A stretch of 64,000 bases of DNA, taken from NCBI GenBank assembly GCA_020634235.1, contig JACKCB010000001.1, positions 1,780,442 to 1,844,441 of the forward strand, in the 5' to 3' direction. Shown one piece after another: positions 24,165-32,843 of the stretch. The stretch's first letter is position 1. The number at the start of each line of letters is the position of its first letter. The notes beneath the pieces were generated by a model. The model saw nothing but the letters and a program-made list of their open reading frames with translations. It was not told the DNA's origin and did no database searches. A program made the translations under genes and the position numbers. The stretch comes from Ardenticatenaceae bacterium (GTDB taxonomy: Bacteria; Chloroflexota; Anaerolineae; Promineifilales; Promineifilaceae).

Positions 24165-25619
24165 ATGAGCTTGAAAATCTACAACGTGCTTACCCGCCAG
24201 AAAGAAACGTTCCAGCCTGTGTTTGAGGGCAAGGTGAACATGTACGTCTGCGGGCCAACCGTGCAGGATTACGTCCACATTGGGCACGCCAAAACCTACG
24301 TCAACTTCGACGTCGTGGTGCGCTATCTGCGCTACAGCGGCTACGATGTCCTCTACGTGCAAAACCTCACCGACGTGGGCCACCTGCTAGACAGCGGCGA
24401 AGACCGCGTCCTGAAAAAAGCGCGCCAATCCTCGGTAACGCCGATGCAGGTGGTGGAAAAATACACCCGCATCTACTTCGACAACATGGACGCCCTGGGC
24501 GTGCAGCGTCCCGACATCAGCCCGCGCGCCAGTGCCCACGTGCCCGAACAGATCGAGATGGTACAGCAGCTCATCGAACTGGAACATGCCTACGAGTCCA
24601 ATGGCTCCGTCTATTTCGACGTCTCCTCCTTTCCCGACTATGGCAAGCTGAGCGGGCGCGTCGTGGAAGAGCTGGAGGGCGGGGCACGCGTGGCCGTGCT
24701 AGACGAGAAGCGCCACCCGGCCGACTTTGCCCTGTGGAAGCGCGCGGAGCCGGAGCATCTGCTGCGCTGGAACAGCCCCTGGGGCGAGGGTTTCCCGGGT
24801 TGGCACATCGAATGCTCGGCCATGGCCCGCAAATATCTGGGCGAAACCTTCGACATTCACGGCGGTGGCATCGACAATATTTTCCCGCACAACGAGTGCG
24901 AAATTGCCCAGAGCGAGGCCGCCCACGGCAAGGATTTTGCCCGCTACTGGATGCTGGTTGGCTCGCTGACGCTGGATGGGGTGAAAATGAGCAAGAGCCT
25001 GGGCAACACCCTGACCTTGCAAGAGGCACTGCAGCGCTGGCGGCCAGAAGCCATCCGCACTTTCATCCTGTCCAGCCATTACAGCAACCCCATCGACTTC
25101 TCCAGCGAAGCGGTGGAAGCGGCGCGCAAGGGCTGGGAACGGCTGTATGGTGCGGTGCGGCTGGCGCGGGAGCAACTGCGCACGGCCCGGCCGGGTGAAG
25201 CCAGTCCCGCCGTGCTGGAGATGGTGGCAGTGGCCAAAGCCAACTTCATGGAGCGTATGGACGATGATTTCAACGCCCCGGCCGGGTTGGCTGTACTGCA
25301 AGAGCTGACCCGCCAGGTCAACAGCCTGCTCAACGAAGGCGGCCCGCAGACCCAGGGCAGCCTGCAAGCCATCGACCAGGTCTACCGGGAACTGGGCGGC
25401 CAGGTCCTGGGGATTATCCCCGACGAAACGGCCGGCAGCGGCGGTGGCTCGGCGGAGCGCGAAGAGGGGCTGATGCGCCTGCTCATCGCCCTGCGCGCCC
25501 AGGCCCGCCAGAACCGCGACTGGGCCACCGCCGACCAGATCCGCGACCAGCTCAAAGCGGTGGGCATTGTCCTGGAAGACCGCCCCGACGGCACCATCTG
25601 GCGCATCAGCGAAAGCTAA
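24165..25619 (+). CDS. cysS: Cysteine-tRNA ligase
   Basis: A 484-aa class Ia synthetase charging tRNA-Cys. Motifs: MYVCGPTVQDYVHIGHAKTYV with HIGH at 38-41 and zinc ligand Cys29; GWHIECSAM with Cys217; PHNECEIAQ with His242 and Glu246; KMSKS at 274-278. The C-terminal helical anticodon-binding region is present (RNRDWATADQIRDQLKAVGI). I prefer the ATG at 24165 over the one at 24144 because AGGA lies 8 nt upstream. The stop overlaps the next ATG as TAATG, coupling it to rlmB. Confidence 0.97.
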   Translation: MSLKIYNVLTRQKETFQPVFEGKVNMYVCGPTVQDYVHIGHAKTYVNFDVVVRYLRYSGYDVLYVQNLTDVGHLLDSGEDRVLKKARQSSVTPMQVVEKYTRIYFDNMDALGVQRPDISPRASAHVPEQIEMVQQLIELEHAYESNGSVYFDVSSFPDYGKLSGRVVEELEGGARVAVLDEKRHPADFALWKRAEPEHLLRWNSPWGEGFPGWHIECSAMARKYLGETFDIHGGGIDNIFPHNECEIAQSEAAHGKDFARYWMLVGSLTLDGVKMSKSLGNTLTLQEALQRWRPEAIRTFILSSHYSNPIDFSSEAVEAARKGWERLYGAVRLAREQLRTARPGEASPAVLEMVAVAKANFMERMDDDFNAPAGLAVLQELTRQVNSLLNEGGPQTQGSLQAIDQVYRELGGQVLGIIPDETAGSGGGSAEREEGLMRLLIALRAQARQNRDWATADQIRDQLKAVGIVLEDRPDGTIWRISES

Positions 25620-26401
25620 TGTCTGGCCAAACAGACAACGAATATCTCTTTCGGCGCAATGCTGTTCTGGAAGCCCTGCGGGGCAGCCGCCGCCAGTTGT
25701 TTCGGCTGTGGCTGCAAGAGGGCGCGCCGGCCAAACAAAACCAGGCGCTGGAGAAGGCCGCAGCGGCACGCCGGGTGCCGGTCCAGTTGGCCAGCAAACA
25801 GAAACTTGGTCAACTGGCCGGCGACAGCAGCCACCAGGGGGCGGTGCTGGAGGCAGGGCCTTACGTCTACAGCCAGGTGGAGGAGATGCTGGCCCTGGCC
25901 TCCGGCCGGGGCGAGAAACCCTTTTTGCTGCTGTTCGACCTGCTGCATGGGCCGCAAAACATTGGCAGTCTGCTGCGCACGGCCGAAATCTGCGGCGTGC
26001 ATGGGGTGATTATGCAAGACCGGCGTGCGCCGGAGATAACGCCCCACGTGGTTAGCTACGCGGCCGGGGCCAGCGAGCATCTGCTCATTGCCCAGGTGAC
26101 GAACCTGGTGGAGACGATGCGCCGCTTGCAGCAGCAAGATGTGTGGGTGGTGGGGCTGGACCTGGACGAGCAAACGCAGCGCCTGGGGCAAATTGACCTG
26201 AATATGCCGCTGGCGATTGTGGTGGGCAATGAGGGCAGCGGGCTGCGCCGGCTGGTGCGCGAATCGTGCGATTTTTTGCTGGAGCTGCCAATGCGCGGCC
26301 ACGTGGCTTCGCTGAATGCGGCCGCGGCCGGGGCGGTGGCCCTCTATGCCGCCTGGCAGGCGCGCGATTTTGAGGGCGTGCCTCTCCGTGCGCCTCGCTG
26401 A
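25619..26401 (+). CDS. rlmB: SpoU-family 23S rRNA 2'-O-methyltransferase RlmB
   Basis: A 260-aa SpoU/TrmH-class enzyme that methylates the ribose of G2251 in 23S rRNA. An N-terminal RNA-binding substrate region (RNAVLEALRGSRRQLFRLWL) precedes the trefoil-knot domain: LLLFDLLHGPQNIGSLLRTAE (motif 1), VVGNEGSGLRRLV (motif 2) and LPMRGHVASLNAAAAGAVALY (motif 3). Its ATG overlaps the cysS stop. Position after cysS matches the Firmicutes order, where mrnC lies between. The precise rRNA target is inferred from family and position. Confidence 0.9.
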   Translation: MSGQTDNEYLFRRNAVLEALRGSRRQLFRLWLQEGAPAKQNQALEKAAAARRVPVQLASKQKLGQLAGDSSHQGAVLEAGPYVYSQVEEMLALASGRGEKPFLLLFDLLHGPQNIGSLLRTAEICGVHGVIMQDRRAPEITPHVVSYAAGASEHLLIAQVTNLVETMRRLQQQDVWVVGLDLDEQTQRLGQIDLNMPLAIVVGNEGSGLRRLVRESCDFLLELPMRGHVASLNAAAAGAVALYAAWQARDFEGVPLRAPR

Positions 26402-27581
26402 CCCGGCCGGGCGCGGCCTGCGTTATCGTTGGGGCGTGCTGGCCGGATTGGCGGGGCTGCTGCTGCTGGCCGGCAGCGGCCAGTGGGGGCTGCGCTGGGG
26501 GGCGTTGGCCGGGTTGGCCCTGGCCTACGTGCTGTGGCTGGTGTGGCAAGGGTTGCCCCTCAACACCCGGCCGGGCGAGACCACCCTACTGCCCAATTTC
26601 GGTCCCGGCAACCGGCTGACGCTGGCGCGGGGGCTGGCGATTGGTTTGCTGGCCGGTTTCCTGGCTGTACCCCGGCCGGGTGACGGCCTGGCCGGCTGGC
26701 TGCCGGCCATCCTCTACACCCTGGCCAGCATTGCCGACGGGCTGGACGGCTACGTTGCCCGCCGGGCGGGACACGCCACCCAGTTGGGCGCGGTGTTGGA
26801 CATGGACTTTGATGCCCTGGGGGTGCTGGTGGTGTGCGTTTTGGGGGTGCAGTGGGGGCAGTTGGCCCCCGTCTACCTGCTGCTGGGCGTGGCCCGTTAC
26901 CTGTTTGTGTGGGGTGGACGCTGGCGCGAATGGCGCGGCCATCCGCTGCACCCCATTCCCGAAAGCAGCTACCGGCGCATGGTGGCCGGCTTCCAGATGG
27001 GCTTTCTAACGGTGGTGTTGTGGCCGATTGTGCCCCCGGCCGGGAGCTACCTGGCCGGGTTGGTGTTCATCATCCCCACGCTGCTGATTTTTGCTCGCGA
27101 CTGGCTGGTGGCCAGTGGGCGCATCGACGTGGCCAGCCCGCGCTACCAGGTCGCCCGGCGGCAAACCATTGCCCTGACTACCGGCTGGCTCCCGGCCGGG
27201 CTGCGCCTGCTCATTCTGCCATTGATGCTGTGGGTTGGCCTGCTGCCGCCCGATTTGTCCGGCTGGCCGGCCTGGGTGGCCCTGTTTGGCGATTGGGGGT
27301 TGCCCTGGCCGCAGGGGTTGGCGCTGCTGTTGGGGCTGGTAGCGCTGGTAGCCGGTCCGGCGCTGGCCTTGGGGGTTGTGGGACGGCTGGCCGCCTTTGG
27401 GGTAATGCTGGCGACGGCGATTGATTTTGTGACGTTGGGGGCGGATGTGGCCGCCCGGCCGGGGCACGGCCTGCTGCTGGTGGCCAGCCTGGTTGTGCTG
27501 TTGGCCGGTTCTGGCCGCTACGCGTTATGGCAGCCGGAGGAGCCGTATATGCATCGCCGCCTGGGTGAGAAACAGCCATGA
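26388..27581 (+). CDS. CDP-alcohol phosphatidyltransferase family protein
   Basis: A polytopic enzyme of phospholipid synthesis, about 397 aa. The family signature D-x2-D-G-x2-A-R-x8-G-x3-D-x3-D is seen in ADGLDGYVARRAGHATQLG followed by AVLDMDFDALG. About eight other membrane helices flank it. It is longer than simple PgsA-type enzymes because of extra C-terminal helices. I place the start at GTG 26388, overlapping rlmB by 14 bp; other in-frame Mets lie further inside rlmB. It overlaps the next gene by ATGA. The alcohol (glycerol phosphate, inositol or other) cannot be read. Confidence 0.85.
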   Translation: MRLADPAGRGLRYRWGVLAGLAGLLLLAGSGQWGLRWGALAGLALAYVLWLVWQGLPLNTRPGETTLLPNFGPGNRLTLARGLAIGLLAGFLAVPRPGDGLAGWLPAILYTLASIADGLDGYVARRAGHATQLGAVLDMDFDALGVLVVCVLGVQWGQLAPVYLLLGVARYLFVWGGRWREWRGHPLHPIPESSYRRMVAGFQMGFLTVVLWPIVPPAGSYLAGLVFIIPTLLIFARDWLVASGRIDVASPRYQVARRQTIALTTGWLPAGLRLLILPLMLWVGLLPPDLSGWPAWVALFGDWGLPWPQGLALLLGLVALVAGPALALGVVGRLAAFGVMLATAIDFVTLGADVAARPGHGLLLVASLVVLLAGSGRYALWQPEEPYMHRRLGEKQP

Positions 27582-28573
27582 GGGCGCTGGCCGCGCGCCT
27601 GAAACCGCGCCTACCGCTGCTGCTGGTGCTGCTGGGGCTGGCGCTGCTGCTGTGGAGCCTGCGCCAGGTGTCGCTGGCCGAGACCTGGGCGGTGCTGCGC
27701 CGCCTGACGCTGGGGCAACTGCTGCTGCTGGCGCTGGCCAATGGGTTGGTGCTGCTGCCGCTGATTGGGCGCTGGTGGGTGATTCTGGTGGCGCAGGGAT
27801 ACCGGCTGCCGCTGCGGGCGCTGGCCGGCTACCGGCTGGCGGCCTTTGGGGTGAGCTATTTCACGCCCGGCCCGCAGTTTGGCGGCGAACCGGTGCAGGT
27901 GCTGCGCGTGCAGCGGCGGCATGGGGTGCCGGCACCGGCGGCGCTGGCCGCGGTCACGCTGGATAAGGCGTTGGAGCTGCTGGCGAATTTTACGTTTCTG
28001 GCGGCGGGGGTGGTGTATGTGCTGTATTTACGGCTGCTGCCGCAGGTGAGCGCGGCGCAGGTGGTGCCGTTGGCGCTGCTGCTGCTGGCTTTCCCGGCCG
28101 GGTTCTTGCTGGCTACCTGGGCCGGACTGTATCCGGTGACGCGGCTGCTGGGTGGGGTGGGGCGCTGGTGGTATGGGGGGATGGTCCCGGCCGGGCGCTG
28201 GCAGCGGCTCTCTGCGCAGGCACAGGCCACGGAAGTGCTGACGACGCGCTTCTGCCGCCACCATCCGCGGGCACTGCTGCTGTCGCTGCTGTTGTCGGGG
28301 TTGAGCTGGCTGGCGCTGGTGGCGGAGTTTTGGCTGAGCTGGCGCTTTTTGGGGCTGCCGCTGAGCCTGGGGCAGGCAGTAGCGCTGCTGTTGGCCACGC
28401 GGGTGGCGCTGCTGCTGCCCTCGCCGGGCGGCCTGGGGACGTTGGAGGCGGCGCTGGTGCTGGGGCTGCGGGGGTTGGGGTTTGACCCGGCCGGGGGGCT
28501 AAGTATGGCCATCCTCATCCGCGCCCGGGATTTGCTGCTGGGTGGGGTTGGGTTGTGGCAGTTGGCGCGCTAG
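27578..28573 (+). CDS. Flippase-like UPF0104/LPG synthase TM-region protein
   Basis: A 331-aa integral membrane protein of the lysylphosphatidylglycerol synthase TM region/UPF0104 (COG0392) family. About eight helices are visible. Family features are RWWVILVAQGYRLPLRALAGYRLAAFGVSYFTPG, then GGEPVQVLRVQRRHGVP and LPSPGGLGTLEAALVLGL near the C-terminus. Its ATGA overlap with the phosphatidyltransferase means the two are coupled and probably act on the same lipid, with this one moving it across the membrane. The gene is extremely rich in CTG. A catalytic MprF domain is absent. Confidence 0.88.
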   Translation: MRALAARLKPRLPLLLVLLGLALLLWSLRQVSLAETWAVLRRLTLGQLLLLALANGLVLLPLIGRWWVILVAQGYRLPLRALAGYRLAAFGVSYFTPGPQFGGEPVQVLRVQRRHGVPAPAALAAVTLDKALELLANFTFLAAGVVYVLYLRLLPQVSAAQVVPLALLLLAFPAGFLLATWAGLYPVTRLLGGVGRWWYGGMVPAGRWQRLSAQAQATEVLTTRFCRHHPRALLLSLLLSGLSWLALVAEFWLSWRFLGLPLSLGQAVALLLATRVALLLPSPGGLGTLEAALVLGLRGLGFDPAGGLSMAILIRARDLLLGGVGLWQLAR

Positions 28574-28649
28574 TGGCCGGTGGGGAGCTTCCGGGTCCAG
28601 CCTCGCCTCCCATTCATTTTGTCCGCAATAATTCAAAATTTGGGGCATG

Positions 28650-28900
28650 GTACAAAAACGGCCTGTTCATCTTTACAACTTATGGTCTTATGGCGCTGAC
28701 CCGCGCGGGGCGCGAAGCGCCCTCGCGCGGGATAGATGTAAGGGTTTTTTTCAATTTCGGGGGTCTTTGACCCCCGAAATTGAAAAAACCCACGCCTCTT
28801 GGCGTCGCCAGGCGCGAAGCGCCGAGGCGACGCCCCTGAGTTTGGTCAGCAACAAGCGGCCGGTTTGTAAAGATGGGTTTGTTAAAAACGAACTGGGTCA
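28650..28900. repeat. Three-hairpin inverted-repeat element
   Basis: A central stem (28742-28765 against 28769-28791, TTT loop, one unpaired T) has about 23 pairs. It is flanked by two further hairpins, 28700-28731 and 28801-28834. Both have a loop block GGCGCGAAGCGCC in the same orientation but different outer arms. Outside these, CATCTTTACAA (28668-28678) is matched by its complement at 28865-28875. The T-rich and A-rich ends of the central stem would make a strong bidirectional terminator for the flippase transcript. The nested symmetry also suggests a dispersed or mobile repeat. No coding sequence is in it. Confidence 0.8.
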
Positions 28901-29040
28901 AGTTTGGGATTGCTGTTTGCTGCCAGCGCTGGTTGTCTTCCTACAACAGGTAAGATACATTAGGCGGCAAGTGGCCAGCGCCCGCTGGCCAGCCTGCCTG
29001 GTGTGTTGCAATCCGTCTAGTGAAAACAGGAGACAATCGA

Positions 29041-29385
29041 ATGGATAAGAAGACAGCCCTTACCCCCTTGCAGATCGGCATCATTGGCCTGACGTTGATT
29101 ACCGCCGTTATTCACCTGGTCCCCCTGGGCATCATGTTTGGCAGCGCCATCTTCATTCTCAATGGCCTGGGCTACCTGGGTCTGTTAGGTGCGCTGCTGC
29201 TGCCCATTCCCTTCTTGTTGCCCTATCGCGGCCTGGTGCGTTGGGCCTTCATCGCCTACACCGTGGTGACGATTATCCTCTATTTTGTCATGAACCCGGA
29301 TGCGCTGACCAGTGTGCTGGGGCTGCTCACCAAGGCCATTGAGGCGGTGCTGGTGGTGCTGCTCTTCCTGGATGGACGCAAGTAG
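29041..29385 (+). CDS. Small membrane protein of unknown function
   Basis: A 114-aa protein with about four hydrophobic helices (ITAVIHLVPLGIMFGSAIFIL, LGLLGALLLPIPFLLP, FIAYTVVTIILYFVM, AIEAVLVVLLFLDG). The family is not recognised. The ATG at 29041 has an AGGAGA site at the right distance; a Met 7 codons upstream is less likely. It converges on the loader gene with only 3 bp between the stops. It probably has its own promoter downstream of the three-hairpin element. Confidence 0.75.
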   Translation: MDKKTALTPLQIGIIGLTLITAVIHLVPLGIMFGSAIFILNGLGYLGLLGALLLPIPFLLPYRGLVRWAFIAYTVVTIILYFVMNPDALTSVLGLLTKAIEAVLVVLLFLDGRK

Positions 29386-29388
29386 GCG

Positions 29389-30816
29389 TTAGCTGCGCCG
29401 GCTGCTGCTGCTGCGCCGGGCGCGCGGTTTCAGGCCGCCCTGGTAGCTGGGCGCTTCGATGAGGAAGAAGGTACACATTCGGCCATCTAGCATGCGCGAC
29501 TTCAGCCGGTCGTCGATTTCGTCGATGGGCGTGGCGGTGGTGATGACGGTGGGCAGTTGGGCGTTGTAGCGGTAGTTGAAGAGCTGGTAGAGCTTTTCTC
29601 GTACCCAGGGGGTGGCGCTTTCGGTGCCCAGGTCGTCCAGGATGAGCAGGGGAGCGGTTTTGACTTCTTTGAAGCGCTTGTCGTAGGGTACGCCGGCGGC
29701 GGGGTTGAAGGCGGCCCGCAGGTGGTCCAGCAGGTCGGGCACCACCACGAAGAGGACGGCCTCGCCCCGGTTGGTGATTTCGTTGGCGATAGCCGCGGCC
29801 AGGTGGGTTTTACCGTTGCCGTAGCCGATGCTGTTGAAGACGAGCCACCCGGCCGGGTTGGCGGCAAACTCTTGGGCGGTCTCCAAAGCACGGCGCAAAT
29901 TGTCTGACTGTCCGCGTGGCAGTTCCCTTTCCCGCAAGTCGAAGGTCTCGAAGCGCTTGTGGCTGTGCAGTTCCAGCGAAGAGAGGTCCGATTGGTCCTG
30001 CCCCACGCCCGTGCGGCGAAAGTCGGGCGCGGAGATATGCAGAACCCGCACCAGGCTGGGGTCCACCATGCGCGAGCGGATGCGGATTTCCACCGTTTCC
30101 AGCTCCTCGTTAGTGGTGATGACGGTGGGCAGCCGGGCATTGTAGCGAAAGTTGAAAATCTGGTAGAGCTTTTCCTGTGCCCACTCGGTGTTGCTCTGCG
30201 TGCCCAGGTCATCCAGGATGAGCAGGGGAGCGGTGCGCACTTGCTCAAAGCGCTCGTCGTAGCTGGTAGGGGCGTTGGGGCTGTAGGCGGCGCGCAGATG
30301 GTCCAGCAGGTCGGGGGTGTTGATGAAGAGGGCGGGGCGGCCGTTGTCCAACTGCCAGTTGGCGATGGCTGCCGCCAGGTGAGTCTTGCCGCAGCCGTAG
30401 CCGCCCTTCAGCACCAACCAACCTTCGGGGTCTCTGGCGTATTGCCGGGTGGTGTCGTAGGCCATGCGCAGGTTGCGCTGCATGGTGGGGGTCAGGCCAT
30501 GCCCGTCGGGGAGGAAGGTGTCGAAGGTGCAACTGCGCAGGGCACCTAGCTGGCTGAGCCGGGTCAGGTTATCCAGGCGTTTGGTCTCCAGTTCGGCTTG
30601 GCGACAGCCGCACACAATGGCCCGGCCAAAGCCAGGGTCGTCGGGTTCCAGGTTGGGGATGACAAAGCCCAATCCGCCGCAGTGGGGGCAATCGGGCCGG
30701 CCGGAACCGCTCCCGGCCGGGGGGGCGGGCGGTTGGTCAGCGCTTGATGATGTCCCGGTATTGATCGGGAATTTGTCGGCGAAGCTCTTTCTGAGAATCT
30801 CGGCTGTCGATTCCAT
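29389..30816 (-). CDS. DnaC/DnaI-like helicase loader with two tandem AAA+ modules
   Basis: A 475-aa replication protein. A zinc finger of the DnaI type is likely (C43, C46, C69, C71). Then come two AAA+ modules. Module 1 (about 95-262) has Walker A GGYGCGKT at 138-145, Walker B LLILDDLG at 198-205, sensor 1 TVITTN and RIRSRM. Module 2 (about 283-455) has GYGNGKT at 331-337, a second LLILDDLG at 390-397, TVITTA and RLKSRM. The modules are clearly duplicates, for example DLLDHLRAA is shared. Loaders usually have one module. The ATG has a good AGGAAGGA site and lies 80 nt inside the DnaD-like gene. The role as DnaB loader is inferred from family and operon. Confidence 0.9.
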   Translation of the reverse strand: MESTAEILRKSFADKFPINTGTSSSADQPPAPPAGSGSGRPDCPHCGGLGFVIPNLEPDDPGFGRAIVCGCRQAELETKRLDNLTRLSQLGALRSCTFDTFLPDGHGLTPTMQRNLRMAYDTTRQYARDPEGWLVLKGGYGCGKTHLAAAIANWQLDNGRPALFINTPDLLDHLRAAYSPNAPTSYDERFEQVRTAPLLILDDLGTQSNTEWAQEKLYQIFNFRYNARLPTVITTNEELETVEIRIRSRMVDPSLVRVLHISAPDFRRTGVGQDQSDLSSLELHSHKRFETFDLRERELPRGQSDNLRRALETAQEFAANPAGWLVFNSIGYGNGKTHLAAAIANEITNRGEAVLFVVVPDLLDHLRAAFNPAAGVPYDKRFKEVKTAPLLILDDLGTESATPWVREKLYQLFNYRYNAQLPTVITTATPIDEIDDRLKSRMLDGRMCTFFLIEAPSYQGGLKPRARRSSSSRRS

Positions 30817-31444
30817 CTTGCTTTCCTTCCTGTCGCCAGCGCTCTAAGATGGCCAGCACGTAGCGCCATTTGCGCACATTGTTGGTGACTGCGGCCTGGA
30901 TGGCTTCTTCGATCCAGCGCACCGGGTAGGTTTGTTCGGCGTCGCGCAGTTCGTCGGCAATGAGCGGCGTGAGGGGGCCAATGTTTTGTTCGTAGAGCAC
31001 AAAGATGTTGGGGCGTTCGATGAGCAAAGTGACCGGTTCATCCTCGACCCGGCCGGGGCGCCATTCACCGCGCGTGATCCCCTCCACCGCCGCGCGCCCC
31101 TTCTCCGTATTCAAGAAATAGAGGTCGGTCTGGCCGTCGGCACTTTCGATATTCACATGCAGAAATGTGCCGCGGACCACGGCCCGCTCCAGCGCATCCA
31201 GCAGCGCCTCGGCGGCCAGCGTCGGCGTTGGCCCCAGACCCTGCATCAACTGCGGATCGCCCATGAAGTCCGCCAGGCGCAGGTAGCGCACCTGCCCATC
31301 CCGCTGCACCAAAGCCCAGAAGGCATACAGCGTCACCTTCATTTCTGCCAGGTTATCGATGATGGGCAGCAGGTCGCTGAAGAAGAGGTTTGGCACCGGC
31401 GTCAGCCGCAGCTTGCCGTCGGGGAATCCAGAAAAACCTTTCAT
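30737..31444 (-). CDS. DnaD-domain primosomal protein
   Basis: A 235-aa protein of the DnaD/DnaB_2 type that bridges the origin or PriA to the helicase loader. The N-terminal part (LFFSDLLPIIDNLAEMKVTLYAFWAL) is a winged-helix-like module. The DnaD domain is at about 155-215, with FVLYEQNIGPLTPLIADELRDAE and AIQAAVTNNVRKWRYVLAILERW. A GGAGGG site lies 8 nt before the ATG. It starts 26 bp after dnaB and its last 26 codons overlap the loader gene. This gives a compact primosome operon. Confidence 0.85.
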   Translation of the reverse strand: MKGFSGFPDGKLRLTPVPNLFFSDLLPIIDNLAEMKVTLYAFWALVQRDGQVRYLRLADFMGDPQLMQGLGPTPTLAAEALLDALERAVVRGTFLHVNIESADGQTDLYFLNTEKGRAAVEGITRGEWRPGRVEDEPVTLLIERPNIFVLYEQNIGPLTPLIADELRDAEQTYPVRWIEEAIQAAVTNNVRKWRYVLAILERWRQEGKQDGIDSRDSQKELRRQIPDQYRDIIKR

Positions 31445-31470
31445 AGGTTAACCCTCCGCAGCGGTGGCCA

Positions 31471-32811
31471 TTACAGCCTCACTTCCTGCCGCTGCAAATT
31501 GCTGAAGGTTGCCAGCTTGCCATGCCAAAAGAGGTCCACGACGCCGGTGGGGCCATTGCGGTGTTTGGCAATGCTTACCTCGGCAATGTTGGGGCGCTCG
31601 GTGGTTTCCGGGTTGTAATACTCGTCCCGGTAGATGAACATCACAATATCTGAGTCTTGCTCAATGCTGCCCGAATCACGCAGGTCGGAAAGCTGTGGGC
31701 GCTTATCCTGGCGGCTTTCTACCGCCCGGCTTAGCTGGGACGCCGCAACCACGGGCACATCCAGCTCGCGCGCCAGCCCTTTGAGGGCGCGCGATATCTC
31801 GCTGATTTCTTGCACGCGGTTATTGGAGGTGCGTTCCGCCTGCATCAACTGCAAGTAGTCGATCATGACCAGGTCGAGGCCGTATTCCGCTTTCAGGCGG
31901 CGGCATTTGGTGCGCAACTGCATGGGGGTGGTGAAGGGCGTGTCATCGATGAAGATCTGGGTGTTGGCCAGGCGGCCAACCGCTTCGTAGAAGACTTCCC
32001 ATTCGTTGTCGTACAGCTTGCCCCGCCGCAGCCGCTGCGAGTCGATGCGGGTTTCGGCGGCGATGAGGCGCTGGAGGAGCTGTTCACCGGACATTTCCAG
32101 GTTGAACATGGCAACCCGCTTGTTCAGGCGCAGCCCGGCATTGAGGGCGATGGAGAGCTGCAGACTGGTTTTGCCCATCCCCGGCCGGGCGGCAACAATC
32201 AACAAATCTGACTTGTTCAACCCACCCAGCAGCTTATCCATGTCGGTGAACCCGGTGGGAATCCCGATCATGTCCTCGCCACGGGCATGCAGCTCTTCGA
32301 TGCGATCCATGAAACTGCGGGCGATCTCTTTCACCGGCACCAGATCGCTGGTGGTGCGCTTTTCGCTCACCCCAAACAGCGCCTGTTCCGCCCGATCGAT
32401 CACCACGCTGATATCTTCCGACTCCTGGTAAGCCAGGTCGGCGATCTTGCTGGCGGCCTCAATTAACCGGCGGCGGGTGGCCGCCCCTTCCACAATCCGG
32501 CCATAGCTCTCGGCGTTGATCGAGGTGGGCACCACGTTGATCAGCCCGATCAGGTACGCCTCACCACCCAACGGCTCCAGTTGGGAGCGGTTGCGCAGGA
32601 GGTCAGATAGGGTCAGGAAATCAATGGCCTCCCGCGCATCATGCAGGTCCAGAATTGCCTGGTAAATCCAGGCATTCTTCTCCCGCGAGAAAGCGTCCGC
32701 TTTCAGGAAGGAAGCCACATCCAGGATGGCATCCGGGTCGATCAGTAACGAACCCAGGACTGCTTCTTCCGCTTCAATGTTACGGGGTGGCAGACGCTCA
32801 ACCGAACTCAT
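31471..32811 (-). CDS. dnaB: Replicative DNA helicase DnaB
   Basis: A 446-aa hexameric 5'-3' helicase. The N-terminal collar domain (PPRNIEAEEAVLGSLLIDPDAIL) is followed by a linker and a RecA-like domain. Walker A is ARPGMGKT at 208-215, with DLVMIDYLQLMQAERTS as Walker B, and the arginine-finger region in QDSDIVMFIYRDEYY. No intein is present. It is first of dnaB-dnaD-loader, an arrangement that brings the helicase and its two loading factors together. One iterated palindrome lies at the Walker A encoding region (ARPG), the sole copy in the gene. Confidence 0.97.
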   Translation of the reverse strand: MSSVERLPPRNIEAEEAVLGSLLIDPDAILDVASFLKADAFSREKNAWIYQAILDLHDAREAIDFLTLSDLLRNRSQLEPLGGEAYLIGLINVVPTSINAESYGRIVEGAATRRRLIEAASKIADLAYQESEDISVVIDRAEQALFGVSEKRTTSDLVPVKEIARSFMDRIEELHARGEDMIGIPTGFTDMDKLLGGLNKSDLLIVAARPGMGKTSLQLSIALNAGLRLNKRVAMFNLEMSGEQLLQRLIAAETRIDSQRLRRGKLYDNEWEVFYEAVGRLANTQIFIDDTPFTTPMQLRTKCRRLKAEYGLDLVMIDYLQLMQAERTSNNRVQEISEISRALKGLARELDVPVVAASQLSRAVESRQDKRPQLSDLRDSGSIEQDSDIVMFIYRDEYYNPETTERPNIAEVSIAKHRNGPTGVVDLFWHGKLATFSNLQRQEVRL

Positions 32812-32843
32812 TGAGTCAAAACCTCGCTAGCTTGAGATAACAA

